A stretch of DNA of 64,000 bases, from assembly GCF_900215325.1 (NCBI RefSeq), contig NZ_OCMS01000002.1, positions 1,031,147 to 1,095,146 on the forward strand. Reading direction: 5' to 3'. Position numbers and translations under genes: made by a program. The DNA comes from Fibrobacter sp. UWB16 (GTDB lineage Bacteria; Fibrobacterota; Fibrobacteria; Fibrobacterales; Fibrobacteraceae). Numbering within the stretch: position 1 is the stretch's first letter; each line of letters begins with the position of its first letter. Below are positions 35,978 through 43,954 of the stretch, one piece after another. The notes under the pieces are model-generated. The model saw only the letters and a list, made by a program, of their open reading frames with translations. It was not told the origin of the DNA and ran no database searches.

Positions 35978-36660
35978 TGAAAGCTCCGGCACTGATGATT
36001 ACCTGCGAACATGCGAGCAACGCTGTGCCGGATTTCGTCCTGCGCGCGCTCCGCGATTCAAAGATTCCCGATGACATTCTCGCCTCCCACCGCGCTTACG
36101 ACATTGGCGCATACAAAGTATTTTCAATTCTTGTAAAACGTTTAAAGCCCGACTTCCATTGCTCTAGCCGATTTACAAGACTCGTGGTCGACATGAACCG
36201 CAGTGCGACCAACAAGACGTTCTTTTCGGAGTACACCGTCGGATTACCAAGCTCTGTAAAATCGCACATGCTGAGCCTTTGGGAAAAGTACCGCGAGAAA
36301 ATTGAAAGCTTTGTCGCGAGTGAAATTCCTGAGAGAGCGCGCAAAAATGAGAAAAATGCACCTAAGGAAGCGCCGCTCAAGGTCATCCACCTCGGTATTC
36401 ATAGCTTTACGCCTATATTAAATGGTATCGAGCGAGATGCCGATGTCGGGATTCTCTATGACCCGAGCCGACCTGCCGAAGTAAAAATTGCGCAAACGCT
36501 CATCCAGAACATCCACGAACGCGCACCGTGGCTTAAAATCCGCAAGAATTACCCGTATTTGGGCAAGTCCGATGGCCTTACGACCACGCTTCGCCAAAAG
36601 TTCGGCCCAAGTTACGCGGGACTTGAAATCGAGATTAACCAAAAGCTGCTTAATTTTTAA
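35977..36660 (+). CDS. N-formylglutamate amidohydrolase family protein
   Basis: 227 residues. ITCEHASNAVP at the start is the FGase signature (CEHAGN in many members), followed by SRFTRLVVDMNRS and HLGIHSFTP, the usual metal and substrate motifs. Classical members hydrolyse N-formylglutamate in histidine breakdown, but no hut genes are near, and this type often occurs beside other peptide or amide enzymes. It overlaps the C39-like gene by one base, so the pair should act together on some formyl- or glutamyl-amide compound; inference. Confidence 0.8.
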   Translation: MKAPALMITCEHASNAVPDFVLRALRDSKIPDDILASHRAYDIGAYKVFSILVKRLKPDFHCSSRFTRLVVDMNRSATNKTFFSEYTVGLPSSVKSHMLSLWEKYREKIESFVASEIPERARKNEKNAPKEAPLKVIHLGIHSFTPILNGIERDADVGILYDPSRPAEVKIAQTLIQNIHERAPWLKIRKNYPYLGKSDGLTTTLRQKFGPSYAGLEIEINQKLLNF

Positions 36661-36801
36661 ACTTTTTTCAAAAATTGGTTGTCCGTTTGGGGTAATCTTA
36701 TTTAATTTTATGCGTGGATTTTTGCCCTTCTTGCGTGTAATGCACGCCGAAGGTGTATATGATCAGATTTTTTACGAAAAAACCTAAAAACGGAGATATC
36801 C

Positions 36802-39800
36802 ATGGCAAAAAAGATGATTGCGTGTGACGGTAACGAAGCCACCGCTAACGTTGCATTTGCGGTTAGCGAAGTCGCTGCAATTTACCCGATTACACCGTCT
36901 AGTCCTATGGCTGAGCACGCCGACAACTGGAGTGCTGCAGGCAAGAAGAATATTTGGGGACAGGTTCCCCGCGTGTTTGAAATGCAGTCCGAAGGTGGCG
37001 CTGCCGGTACCGTTCACGGTGCTTTGCAGGCCGGTGCTTTGACCACGACCTTCACCGCATCTCAGGGTCTTCTCTTGATGATCCCGAACATGTACAAGAT
37101 TGCGGGCGAACTGACCCCCACGGTCTTCCACGTCACTGCACGTGCTCTTGCAATGCAGGGCCTTTCCATTTTCGGTGACCACTCCGACGTTATGGCTTGC
37201 CGCCAGACGGGTTTTGCAATGCTCGCCTCCAGCTGCGTCCAGGAATGCCAGGACCTCGCTCTCGTGGCCCACGCTTCTACTCTCGAAAGCCGCGTTCCGT
37301 TTATGCACTTCTTCGACGGTTTCCGTACCTCTCACGAAGTGATGAAGATTGAAGCTCTCGAAGACGGCGTTATCCGTAACGTCATCGACGAAAAGTATGT
37401 GAAGGCTTGCCGTGAACGCTGCCTCACACCGGACCGCCCGACTATGCGCGGTACCGCCCAGAACCCGGACGTCTACTTCCAGGGCCGTGAAACGGTGAAC
37501 CCGTTCTATGCAAAGGTTCCGGAAATTGTCCAGAAGTACATGGACAAGGTTGCTAGCTACACTGGCCGTCAGTACCACATCGTGGACTACGTCGGTGCCG
37601 CTGACGCAGACCGCGTAATCATTTCCATGGGTTCTTCGACCTGCACCATCGGTGACACCGTCAAGTACCTGAACTCCAAGGGCGAAAAGGTCGGTCTCGT
37701 CAACATTCGCCTCTACCGTCCGTTCCCGATGGAAGCTGTTGTTGCCGCTCTTCCGAAGACTGTCAAGAAGATTGCTGTCCTCGACCGCTGCAAGGAACCG
37801 GGTTCCGCTGGCGAACCGCTTTTCCAGGATGCCCTGACCGCAATTTCCGAAGCCGTGATGGCAGGCAAGATGGCTATGCCGAAGATGATCGGCGGCCGCT
37901 ACGGTCTTTCCTCCAAGGAATTCACGCCGGCTATGGTCAAGGCCATCTTCGACGAACTCTCCAAGGCTGAACCGAAGGCACGCTTCACAGTCGGTATCAA
38001 CGACGACGTTTGCCACACGAGCCTCACCATCGACCCGAACTTCAAGCTCGAAAGCGACTTCTTCCAGGCTATGTTCTTCGGTCTCGGCTCTGACGGTACT
38101 GTCGGTGCCAACAAGAACTCCATTAAGATTATCGGTAACGAAACCGACAACTACGCTCAGGGCTACTTCGTTTACGACTCCAAGAAGTCCGGCTCCATGA
38201 CCACCTCTCACCTCCGCTTTGGTAAGAGCATCATCGACGCCCCGTATCTCATTGGCGAAAACGAAGCTGATTTCGTAGCTTGCCACCATACTCCGCATCT
38301 CGAATCCATCGACATGCTCAAGTATGCCAAGGTCGGTGCAACGTTCCTCGTGAACACCCCGCACTCCGCCGACACCGTTTGGGATACCTTCCCGCGTCCG
38401 GTGCAGGAAGCCATCATCAAGAAGCACCTCAAGGTGTTCGTCATTGACGCTTACGCCGTTGCCGCAAAGACCGGCATGGGCCGCCGCATCAACACTGTGA
38501 TGCAGACCTGCTTCTTCTCCAAGCTCGGTAACGTGCTCGATGCAGAAACTGCTATCAAGTACATCAAGAAGTACGCCGAAAAGACCTACGCCAAGAAGGG
38601 CATGGAAGTGGTCCAGAAGAACTGGGACGCTATCGACGCCTCTCTTGCCAACCTCTTCGAAGTCAAGGTTCCGTCTGCTGTCACCAGCACAAAGGAATTC
38701 CGCGCTCCGATCCACGGCAACGCTCCGAAGTTCGTGAACGAAGTCACCGCAGAAATCATCAAGGGCAACGGCGAACTCCTCCCCGTTTCCAAGATGCCTT
38801 GCGACGGTGTGTTCCCGACCGCTACCACCAAGTACGAAAAGCGCGACCTCGCCCTCAACATCCCGTCCTGGAATCCGGACGCTTGCGTGCAGTGCGGCAA
38901 GTGCGCCATGGTCTGCCCGCATGCAGCCATCCGTATGAAGGTTGTGGACGAATCCGCCGTGAAGAACGCTCCGGAAGGCTTCAAGTACACCCCGGCCAAG
39001 GGCTTCAAGCTCGAAGGTTCCGAAAAACCGGTATTTGCAATTTCCGTGTCCAGCTACGACTGTACGGGTTGCGGCGTTTGTACGCAGGCCTGTATCGGTA
39101 AGGACAAGACCGACGCCACCAAGAAGGCCATCAACATGGTGCCGCAGGAACCGATCAAGGTTCAGCAAGGCAAGTGCTGGGACTTCTTCGTCGATCTCCC
39201 GGAATTCGACCGCACTAAGGTCAACAAGAACCTCGTCAAGCAGGCCATGCTCCTCGAACCGTTGTTCGAATTCTCCGGCTCCTGCGCAGGCTGCGGCGAA
39301 ACCGCTTATGTGCGTCTCGTTTCTCAGTTGTTCGGTGACCGCATGGTTGTCGCCAACGCTACGGGTTGCTCCTCCATTTACGGTGGTAACCTCCCGACCA
39401 CTCCGTGGGCAAAGAACAAGGAAGGCCGCGGTCCGGCTTGGGCAAACAGCTTGTTCGAAGACAACGCTGAATTCGGTCTCGGTATGCGCCTCGCTATCAC
39501 GAAGCATGCCAAGCAGGCTTTGAGCCTCCTCGAAGCCGTGAACGTTCCTGCAGAACTCAAGGAAAAGCTCACGACCCAGAAGCAGGACGATGAAGCCGGC
39601 ATCAAGGCCCAGCGTGAAAACGTTGCCGCCCTGAAGGCAGCCCTCGCCGGTGCTACCGACGATGCATCTGTAAGCCTCCGCGACGAATTCGCCGACTACC
39701 TCGTGAAGAAGTCCGTGTGGATCTTCGGTGGTGACGGTTGGGCATACGATATCGGTTACGGTGGTCTCGACCACGTCATGGCCACGGGCGAAAACGTGAA

Positions 39801-40371
39801 CATCTGCGTCCTCGATACCGAAGTGTACTCCAACACCGGTGGACAGGCATCCAAGGCCACGAACCGTGGCGCAGTCGCCCTCTTCGCTGCAGCTGGTAAG
39901 CGCGCTGGCAAGAAGGACCTCGGCCTCATCGCCATGAGCTACAAGAACGTTTACGTGGGCCGTATCGCCCTCGGCGCAAACGATGCTCAGGCCCTGAAGG
40001 TTCTTCAGGAAGCAGAAGCTCACAATGGTCCGTCGCTGATTATCTGCTACTGCCCCTGCATCAACCACGGTTTCGATCTCAACAGCCAGCTTCAGCACCA
40101 GAAGATGGCCGTGGATTCCGGTTACTGGACTCTGCTCCGTTACAACCCGGCTCTCGCCGCCGAAGGAAAGTCTCCGCTTATCCTCGACTCCAAGAAGCCG
40201 ACGATTCCGGTTGCAGAATACATCTACACCGAAAACCGCTACAAGCAGCTCACCCGTAACAATCCGGAAGTGGCCAAGAAGCTCGCCGACGACCTCCAGA
40301 AGGAAGTCGATGCCCGCTACGCATTCTACGACGCCATGTCTAAGGATACCGAAGGTCTGATCAGCCTCTAA
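36802..40371 (+). CDS. nifJ: pyruvate:ferredoxin (flavodoxin) oxidoreductase
   Basis: Converts pyruvate and CoA to acetyl-CoA, CO2 and reduced ferredoxin, a central anaerobic step. One polypeptide of 1189 residues, the single-chain form. Domains: N-terminal pyrimidine-binding part (YPITPSSPMAEHAD near 30), gamma domain with the CoA region, two 4Fe-4S motifs (CVQCGKCAMVCPH near 695 and CTGCGVCTQACIG near 754), the proximal cluster CAGCGE near 830, and the TPP-binding core GDGWAYDIGYGG and NTEVYSNTGGQ-type motif near 980-1015. Strong codon bias. Ribosome site CGGAG. Confidence 0.97.
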   Translation: MAKKMIACDGNEATANVAFAVSEVAAIYPITPSSPMAEHADNWSAAGKKNIWGQVPRVFEMQSEGGAAGTVHGALQAGALTTTFTASQGLLLMIPNMYKIAGELTPTVFHVTARALAMQGLSIFGDHSDVMACRQTGFAMLASSCVQECQDLALVAHASTLESRVPFMHFFDGFRTSHEVMKIEALEDGVIRNVIDEKYVKACRERCLTPDRPTMRGTAQNPDVYFQGRETVNPFYAKVPEIVQKYMDKVASYTGRQYHIVDYVGAADADRVIISMGSSTCTIGDTVKYLNSKGEKVGLVNIRLYRPFPMEAVVAALPKTVKKIAVLDRCKEPGSAGEPLFQDALTAISEAVMAGKMAMPKMIGGRYGLSSKEFTPAMVKAIFDELSKAEPKARFTVGINDDVCHTSLTIDPNFKLESDFFQAMFFGLGSDGTVGANKNSIKIIGNETDNYAQGYFVYDSKKSGSMTTSHLRFGKSIIDAPYLIGENEADFVACHHTPHLESIDMLKYAKVGATFLVNTPHSADTVWDTFPRPVQEAIIKKHLKVFVIDAYAVAAKTGMGRRINTVMQTCFFSKLGNVLDAETAIKYIKKYAEKTYAKKGMEVVQKNWDAIDASLANLFEVKVPSAVTSTKEFRAPIHGNAPKFVNEVTAEIIKGNGELLPVSKMPCDGVFPTATTKYEKRDLALNIPSWNPDACVQCGKCAMVCPHAAIRMKVVDESAVKNAPEGFKYTPAKGFKLEGSEKPVFAISVSSYDCTGCGVCTQACIGKDKTDATKKAINMVPQEPIKVQQGKCWDFFVDLPEFDRTKVNKNLVKQAMLLEPLFEFSGSCAGCGETAYVRLVSQLFGDRMVVANATGCSSIYGGNLPTTPWAKNKEGRGPAWANSLFEDNAEFGLGMRLAITKHAKQALSLLEAVNVPAELKEKLTTQKQDDEAGIKAQRENVAALKAALAGATDDASVSLRDEFADYLVKKSVWIFGGDGWAYDIGYGGLDHVMATGENVNICVLDTEVYSNTGGQASKATNRGAVALFAAAGKRAGKKDLGLIAMSYKNVYVGRIALGANDAQALKVLQEAEAHNGPSLIICYCPCINHGFDLNSQLQHQKMAVDSGYWTLLRYNPALAAEGKSPLILDSKKPTIPVAEYIYTENRYKQLTRNNPEVAKKLADDLQKEVDARYAFYDAMSKDTEGLISL

Positions 40372-40390
40372 TCGGTTAACGATTAATTAA

Positions 40391-40427
40391 AACGCCCCGT
40401 CACTCAAAAAGTGGCGGGGTGTTTTGT
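40391..40427 (+). terminator. nifJ terminator
   Basis: Nine-bp hairpin CCCCGTCAC / GTGGCGGGG, loop TCAAAAA, followed by TGTTTTGTTT. Confidence 0.88.
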
Positions 40428-40428
40428 T

Positions 40429-40550
40429 TCACTGCCAAGCGAAGGAGGCGACTCTTAAGTAGCCTTCGTAGCGCGGAGCATTCAACTCCATCATAAGTTC
40501 CTTATATGCGATAGTTGAATGCGGAGTCTCATAAGAACGGGGCCTTTTTT
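40429..40550. other. palindromic element of unknown nature with a short open frame on the minus strand
   Basis: Contains CGAAGG...CCTTCG (40440-40469) and a perfect 10-bp inverted repeat GCATTCAACT / AGTTGAATGC (40478-40527) around a 30-base loop, then GGGGCCTTTTTTATTT on the plus strand. On the minus strand one frame runs 39 codons from a stop and ends ...YEGYLRVASFAWQ at 40429; its only start is an ATG pair at 40489-40494. The frame reads like real protein, so this may be a gene remnant, a tiny gene, or a repeat with coding appearance. Not assigned as CDS. Confidence 0.4.
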
Positions 40551-40596
40551 ATTTAGAAGCGGGCGTCCCTCTTTTCACAAATTGTACCATATTACA

Positions 40597-40634
40597 TTGT
40601 GTATTGCACAAACGAGTAGAATAATATATATAAT
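40597..40634 (+). promoter_or_regulatory. candidate promoter and operator of the toxin-antitoxin locus
   Basis: TTGTG-TATTG-CACAA (40597-40611) is a short palindrome overlapping a possible -35 (TTGCAC); an AT-rich -10 region ends in TATAAT at 40629-40634. Autoregulation by the antitoxin would fit. Confidence 0.4.
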
Positions 40635-40651
40635 GGTAAACGGAGGTCGAT

Positions 40652-40870
40652 ATGACAAACGCAGCATTTGCAGAACTTGAAACCCAGGTGGAAGAACTCC
40701 CCCTGTTTCAGATTATTGTCCTTCGTCAGAAACTGGACAATATTTTGGAAGAACGAAAAGCCGAAAGGAACATTTCTGTCGGTCTGGCAATGCTAGACGA
40801 AATCGCGGGTTCTGTAAATCGTGATATTGACTTCAAAAAAGAACGAGAAGAAAGCAGGGATGCTAAATGA
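40652..40870 (+). CDS. antitoxin-like small protein
   Basis: 72 residues. Two short helices and a coiled middle (LPLFQIIVLRQKLDNILEERKAE) look like the antitoxins that precede PIN toxins in Fibrobacter and Treponema-type loci. Ribosome site GGAGG. It overlaps the PIN gene by four bases (ATGA), the classic antitoxin-first arrangement. AT-rich codons compared with nearby housekeeping genes suggest transfer. Confidence 0.65.
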   Translation: MTNAAFAELETQVEELPLFQIIVLRQKLDNILEERKAERNISVGLAMLDEIAGSVNRDIDFKKEREESRDAK

Positions 40871-41206
40871 ATCTGCTAATTGATTCAAATATTATCCTCG
40901 ATATGGTCCAACGTCGAGAACCATTCTCGGCCAATTCCAAAGAAATCATAGCGGACTGCATCAAACAAAAATATCAAGGTTTTGTTTCTGCACACTCGTT
41001 ATGCGACATCTATTACATCCTCAGGAAGGATTTGTCTGTTATCCAGCGTTTGAAACTGGTTGAAATGTTCTGCCAGTTCTTTACTGTAATTCCAGTGTGC
41101 AACTAAAAGCGGACTAGATTACATTGTAACGCGGAATATAGACGATTTCAAAAATTCATCTGTTCCTGCGATATTGCCATCAGATTTTCTAGCACAAAAC
41201 AAGTAA
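40867..41206 (+). pseudogene. PIN-domain (VapC-like) toxin, broken by an internal deletion
   Basis: The open frame encodes the first part of a PIN RNase (MNLLIDSNIILDMVQRREPF with the first acidic residues, then ...AHSLCDIYYILRK) and stops after 79 residues at 41106. Immediately beyond, in the +1 frame, the remaining family C-terminus is readable: CATKSGLDYIVTRNIDDFK and PSDFLAQNK, ending at TAA 41204-41206. Full PIN proteins of this type have about 135-145 residues. Roughly 30 residues that normally hold the central acidic DFEDA motif are missing, with a frame change at about 41090-41100. The toxin is therefore almost certainly inactive while its antitoxin is intact. Confidence 0.75.
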
Positions 41207-41223
41207 ATCGATAAACTATTAAT

Positions 41224-41256
41224 GAGCGACAAGAGATATCTTGCCGCTCGTTTTTT
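41224..41256 (+). terminator. terminator of the toxin-antitoxin locus
   Basis: GAGCG-A-CAAG / CTTG-C-CGCTC hairpin followed by GTTTTTT. It reaches the last base of queE, so the two convergent transcripts end back to back. Confidence 0.75.
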
Positions 41257-41929
41257 ATACCCCCCGCATGTCGGGGTTCCACACGATTTTGTGCAGTTGC
41301 ACTTGGAAGCGAGCGTTGTTTTGCGTCATGACCTTGCTACCCACCATCCAATTGACAATTTGCTCGTTGGTGAGTTCGCCCCATACCGGCGAAATAAAGA
41401 TGTGCGGCATATTATCTGGAGATGTTAGCGAGAGTCGCGCGACAACGCCTTCCGCTTCTTGCAAGTCTTCGACACTCCCGACAACGAACTTAAGCACGTC
41501 ATTTTTGCCGAGTGAAATGATATTTTCCATCTTCATTCGGGCCGACATGCCGCTACTTTTGCACTTCCAGTCCATTGTGTAGAACAGCCCTGGTAACTGC
41601 CATTTGCAAGGGACCGTGCCGTTTGTTTCGATGTTGACTTCAAAGCCCGCATCACTGAATGCAGTAAGCAACTCGCCCACGTTTTCGTGAATCAGCGGTT
41701 CGCCGCCCGTGAGCGTAACGCACTTGACACCGGATTCGTTGCGATACGCTTCAACCGCTGCAAGGATCTCCCCCACGCTCATCTGCTTAAAATCGGGACC
41801 TTCGACCGCATACATCGAATCGCAATAGCTACAGCGCAAGTTACAGCCGTGCAGACGCACGAACACCGCCGCCTGCCCCATGCGAATCCCTTCGCCTTCG
41901 ATACTTTTAAAAATTTCACAAACTTTCAT
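41255..41929 (-). CDS. queE: 7-carboxy-7-deazaguanine synthase QueE (radical SAM)
   Basis: Radical SAM enzyme forming CDG from carboxy-tetrahydropterin in queuosine precursor synthesis. Cluster motif CNLRCSYC (CxxxCxxC) near residue 31; TLTGGEPLIH near 93 binds SAM. 224 residues, within the family range. Last of the run queC-queD-queE; separated from queD by 148 bases holding a family A repeat, so it may have partly separate expression. Confidence 0.93.
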   Translation of the reverse strand: MKVCEIFKSIEGEGIRMGQAAVFVRLHGCNLRCSYCDSMYAVEGPDFKQMSVGEILAAVEAYRNESGVKCVTLTGGEPLIHENVGELLTAFSDAGFEVNIETNGTVPCKWQLPGLFYTMDWKCKSSGMSARMKMENIISLGKNDVLKFVVGSVEDLQEAEGVVARLSLTSPDNMPHIFISPVWGELTNEQIVNWMVGSKVMTQNNARFQVQLHKIVWNPDMRGV

Positions 41930-41957
41930 ATAAACTCAAAAAGTCTCTCGTCAATTG

Positions 41958-42035
41958 CGTCATTCTGACGCCGTAGGCGGAAGAATCCAGTTATTTTTTT
42001 AACTTCACTGGATCCTTCGCTATGCTCAGGATGAC
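41958..42035. repeat. family A palindromic repeat, two-arm copy
   Basis: GCGTCATTCTGAC...GAATCCAGT and CACTGGATCCTTC...CAGGATGAC in inverted order, inside the que cluster. Confidence 0.85.
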
Positions 42036-42077
42036 TAATTGCGGGATTATTGTTTAACAAGGCTTTAGATTCACCCG

Positions 42078-42407
42078 CTAAACTTCGTATTCGACGGTAT
42101 TGCCTTCGCTTTCCTGGACCTGCACCTTGTAGCAATGCGGCACTTGTTCGCAAATCCAGCGAGCCATGTTCTCCGCCGTCGGATTAAAGTCCACAACATC
42201 GTTCAAGAACTGGTGATCGAGTTTGCCCTTCACGATTTCCTTGATGTGCGAAAAATCGACCACCATTCCGTTCTCGTCGAGCGTTTCGGACTGACAGAAC
42301 ACCGTGACAATCCAGTTATGGCCATGCAGACCTCGGCACTTGCTTTCGTACGGGAGCGAGAGCTTGTGAGCCCCAGAAATTTCAATACGCTTGATAACTC
42401 TGTACAT
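42078..42407 (-). CDS. queD: 6-carboxytetrahydropterin synthase QueD
   Basis: 109 residues from the ATG at 42407 (MYRVIKRIEISGAHKL). The catalytic CxxxHGH motif is CRGLHGHNW near residue 24; zinc histidines include the His of SGAHKL. DHQFLNDVV and ENMARWI are family blocks. A longer open frame extends upstream into queC but has no family match; the ATG two bases after the queC stop is the real start, so the two are translationally coupled. Confidence 0.93.
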   Translation of the reverse strand: MYRVIKRIEISGAHKLSLPYESKCRGLHGHNWIVTVFCQSETLDENGMVVDFSHIKEIVKGKLDHQFLNDVVDFNPTAENMARWICEQVPHCYKVQVQESEGNTVEYEV

Positions 42408-42408
42408 A

Positions 42409-43062
42409 TTACGCCTCGTATTCCGTTGTGTCGTTGATGCCCGCCTCGGCGAGAGCCGCCTTGCGTTCCAAGCAGGTTGCGCACTTGCCGCAATGGATTT
42501 TACCGCCCTTGTAGCAAGACCAAGTTTCGCTGTAATCCAAGCCAAGAGCCTTACCCTTGCGAGCGATATCCGCCTTGGAAATGTTCGTGTACGGAGCATC
42601 AATTGTGATGTTTGCGTATGTACCTGCAGAAATCGCCGCCGACATGTTCTTCACGAATTCTTCGCGGCAGTCCGGGTAAATCGCATGGTCACCAAAGTGG
42701 TTTGCCATCATCACGCGCTTGAGGTCACGGCTTTCGGCAAGCCCTGCCGCCACAGAAAGCATAATGCCATTGCGGAACGGCACCACCGTCGATTTCATGT
42801 TCTCATCGGCGTAAGTCCCTTCTGGGATAGCGTCAGCACCCGAAAGGAGCGACGAGGTAAAGTAATCGTGCATGAACTTGAGCGGAATCGTAATGTGCGG
42901 AATCCCGAGTTTTTCGCAATGCATGCGCGCAAAAGGAATTTCTTTGTCGTTGTGATTGCTGCCGTAATCGAATGAAACTGCAAGAGCAATTTCTGCGGCG
43001 CGTTCGTAGAGCAAGGTCACACTGTCCATTCCACCGGACAAGACCAGCAGTGCGTCTTTCAT
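42409..43062 (-). CDS. queC: 7-cyano-7-deazaguanine synthase QueC
   Basis: ATP-dependent enzyme that turns CDG into preQ0. PP-loop motif VLSGGMDSVT at residues 7-16; the C-terminal zinc site is CYKGGKIHCGKCATC. 217 residues as usual. First gene of queC-queD-queE; its leader contains a candidate preQ1-I riboswitch overlapping the ribosome site CTAGGAG. folE and queF are not in the window. Confidence 0.95.
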   Translation of the reverse strand: MKDALLVLSGGMDSVTLLYERAAEIALAVSFDYGSNHNDKEIPFARMHCEKLGIPHITIPLKFMHDYFTSSLLSGADAIPEGTYADENMKSTVVPFRNGIMLSVAAGLAESRDLKRVMMANHFGDHAIYPDCREEFVKNMSAAISAGTYANITIDAPYTNISKADIARKGKALGLDYSETWSCYKGGKIHCGKCATCLERKAALAEAGINDTTEYEA

Positions 43063-43067
43063 AAAAT

Positions 43068-43108
43068 CTCCTAGTTTTGTTTAAAGTCAGGATGGGTCTC
43101 GAACTGAC
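43068..43108 (-). promoter_or_regulatory. candidate preQ1-I riboswitch
   Basis: Minus strand: P1 stem GTCAG/CTGAC (43104-43108 with 43086-43090) encloses a C-rich loop TTCGAGACCCATC; an A-rich tail TTTAAACAAAACTAGGAG follows. The loop start TTCNAG and the tail AACAAAACTAGG match the preQ1-I pattern (B. subtilis queC leader type), where loop CC pairs with GG of the tail. Here that GG is the Shine-Dalgarno of queC, six bases before its ATG, so control would be translational. Confidence 0.75.
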
Positions 43109-43164
43109 TAATGTCAAAGATAGAATTTTTATGACACTTTTCAAATATTAAAAATGGACATGCT

Positions 43165-43896
43165 TTAAAATATCTGTACGCCTAAATCGGTGTCGCCGTC
43201 CTTGACTTTTGCAAGAATTTCAAGCCCTGTCAAGTCCTGCATCATGCGGATATTGTCATCTTCCATTTCAAAATTGCCGCTACAGCCGTAACGGTTCACG
43301 ATAATTCCACGGATATCTAGGCCGCGACTACGAGCGTATTCTATAGTGAGCACGCAAGCGTTGATGGAGCCGAGCGCCGCCGTCGTTACGATAAGCAGCG
43401 GAAGCTTGAGCGTCTTGATGATATCTTCGAGGAAGATTTTCTGGTCATCATAGCGGATGGGGCAAATGATTCCCCCGCTACCTTCGGCAAAGATGAATTC
43501 GTGGCGGGAGCAGGCTGCGTTAAAGTCCGCCTGAACTTTCGAAAGTTCAACGGGATTGCCTTCTTTTTGTGCGGCCAGATGCGGCGAAACAGCCTCTTTG
43601 TAAACGTAACTGACGAGCTGTTCTTGCGTGTCTGGGAGATTTGCAATGCGCTTGACGTAATCAGCGTCGCCCGCAATCCACTTGCCATCACGGAGTTCAG
43701 CACCACTAAGAGCCGCCTTGTAATAGCCCGCGTCAATGCCGGAATCGCGCCATTTTTTCACCAAAAGACCCGTGATAAAAGTTTTACCGACATCCGTACC
43801 CGTCGCCGTAACGAAATAACCTTTGGGCTTTGAGGTATGAGGTCGTTCGCCATTGGCGAACTCTGAGGTTTGAGCTTGCAATTTTTCTTCAAACAT
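43165..43896 (-). CDS. bioD: dethiobiotin synthetase BioD
   Basis: Closes the ureido ring of dethiobiotin using CO2 and ATP. P-loop TGTDVGKTF near residue 33; catalytic Lys in YYKAAL; AEGSGGIICPI is the second family block. 243 residues including a 25-residue N-terminal extension that looks unstructured; an internal start is possible. Third gene of bioW-bioF-bioD, 57 bases after bioF with a family A repeat in the gap. Confidence 0.92.
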   Translation of the reverse strand: MFEEKLQAQTSEFANGERPHTSKPKGYFVTATGTDVGKTFITGLLVKKWRDSGIDAGYYKAALSGAELRDGKWIAGDADYVKRIANLPDTQEQLVSYVYKEAVSPHLAAQKEGNPVELSKVQADFNAACSRHEFIFAEGSGGIICPIRYDDQKIFLEDIIKTLKLPLLIVTTAALGSINACVLTIEYARSRGLDIRGIIVNRYGCSGNFEMEDDNIRMMQDLTGLEILAKVKDGDTDLGVQIF

Positions 43897-43918
43897 AGGT
43901 TTATCCGTTTTTACGAGT

Positions 43919-43954
43919 CGTCATCCTGAACCCCGAAGGGGTGAAGGATCCAGT
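43919..43954. repeat. family A palindromic repeat, single arm
   Basis: CGTCATCCTGA...GAAGGATCCAGT; it ends exactly at the bioF stop codon. Confidence 0.8.

Noticed and set aside
36784..40098. 1104-codon open frame antisense to nifJ
   Set aside because: Same reason: the C-ending codon bias of nifJ removes stops on the other strand. nifJ has full catalytic motifs.
42408..42602. Upstream extension of queD
   Set aside because: It overlaps queC in another frame and is Arg-rich shadow sequence; the ATG at 42407 starts the QueD domain.
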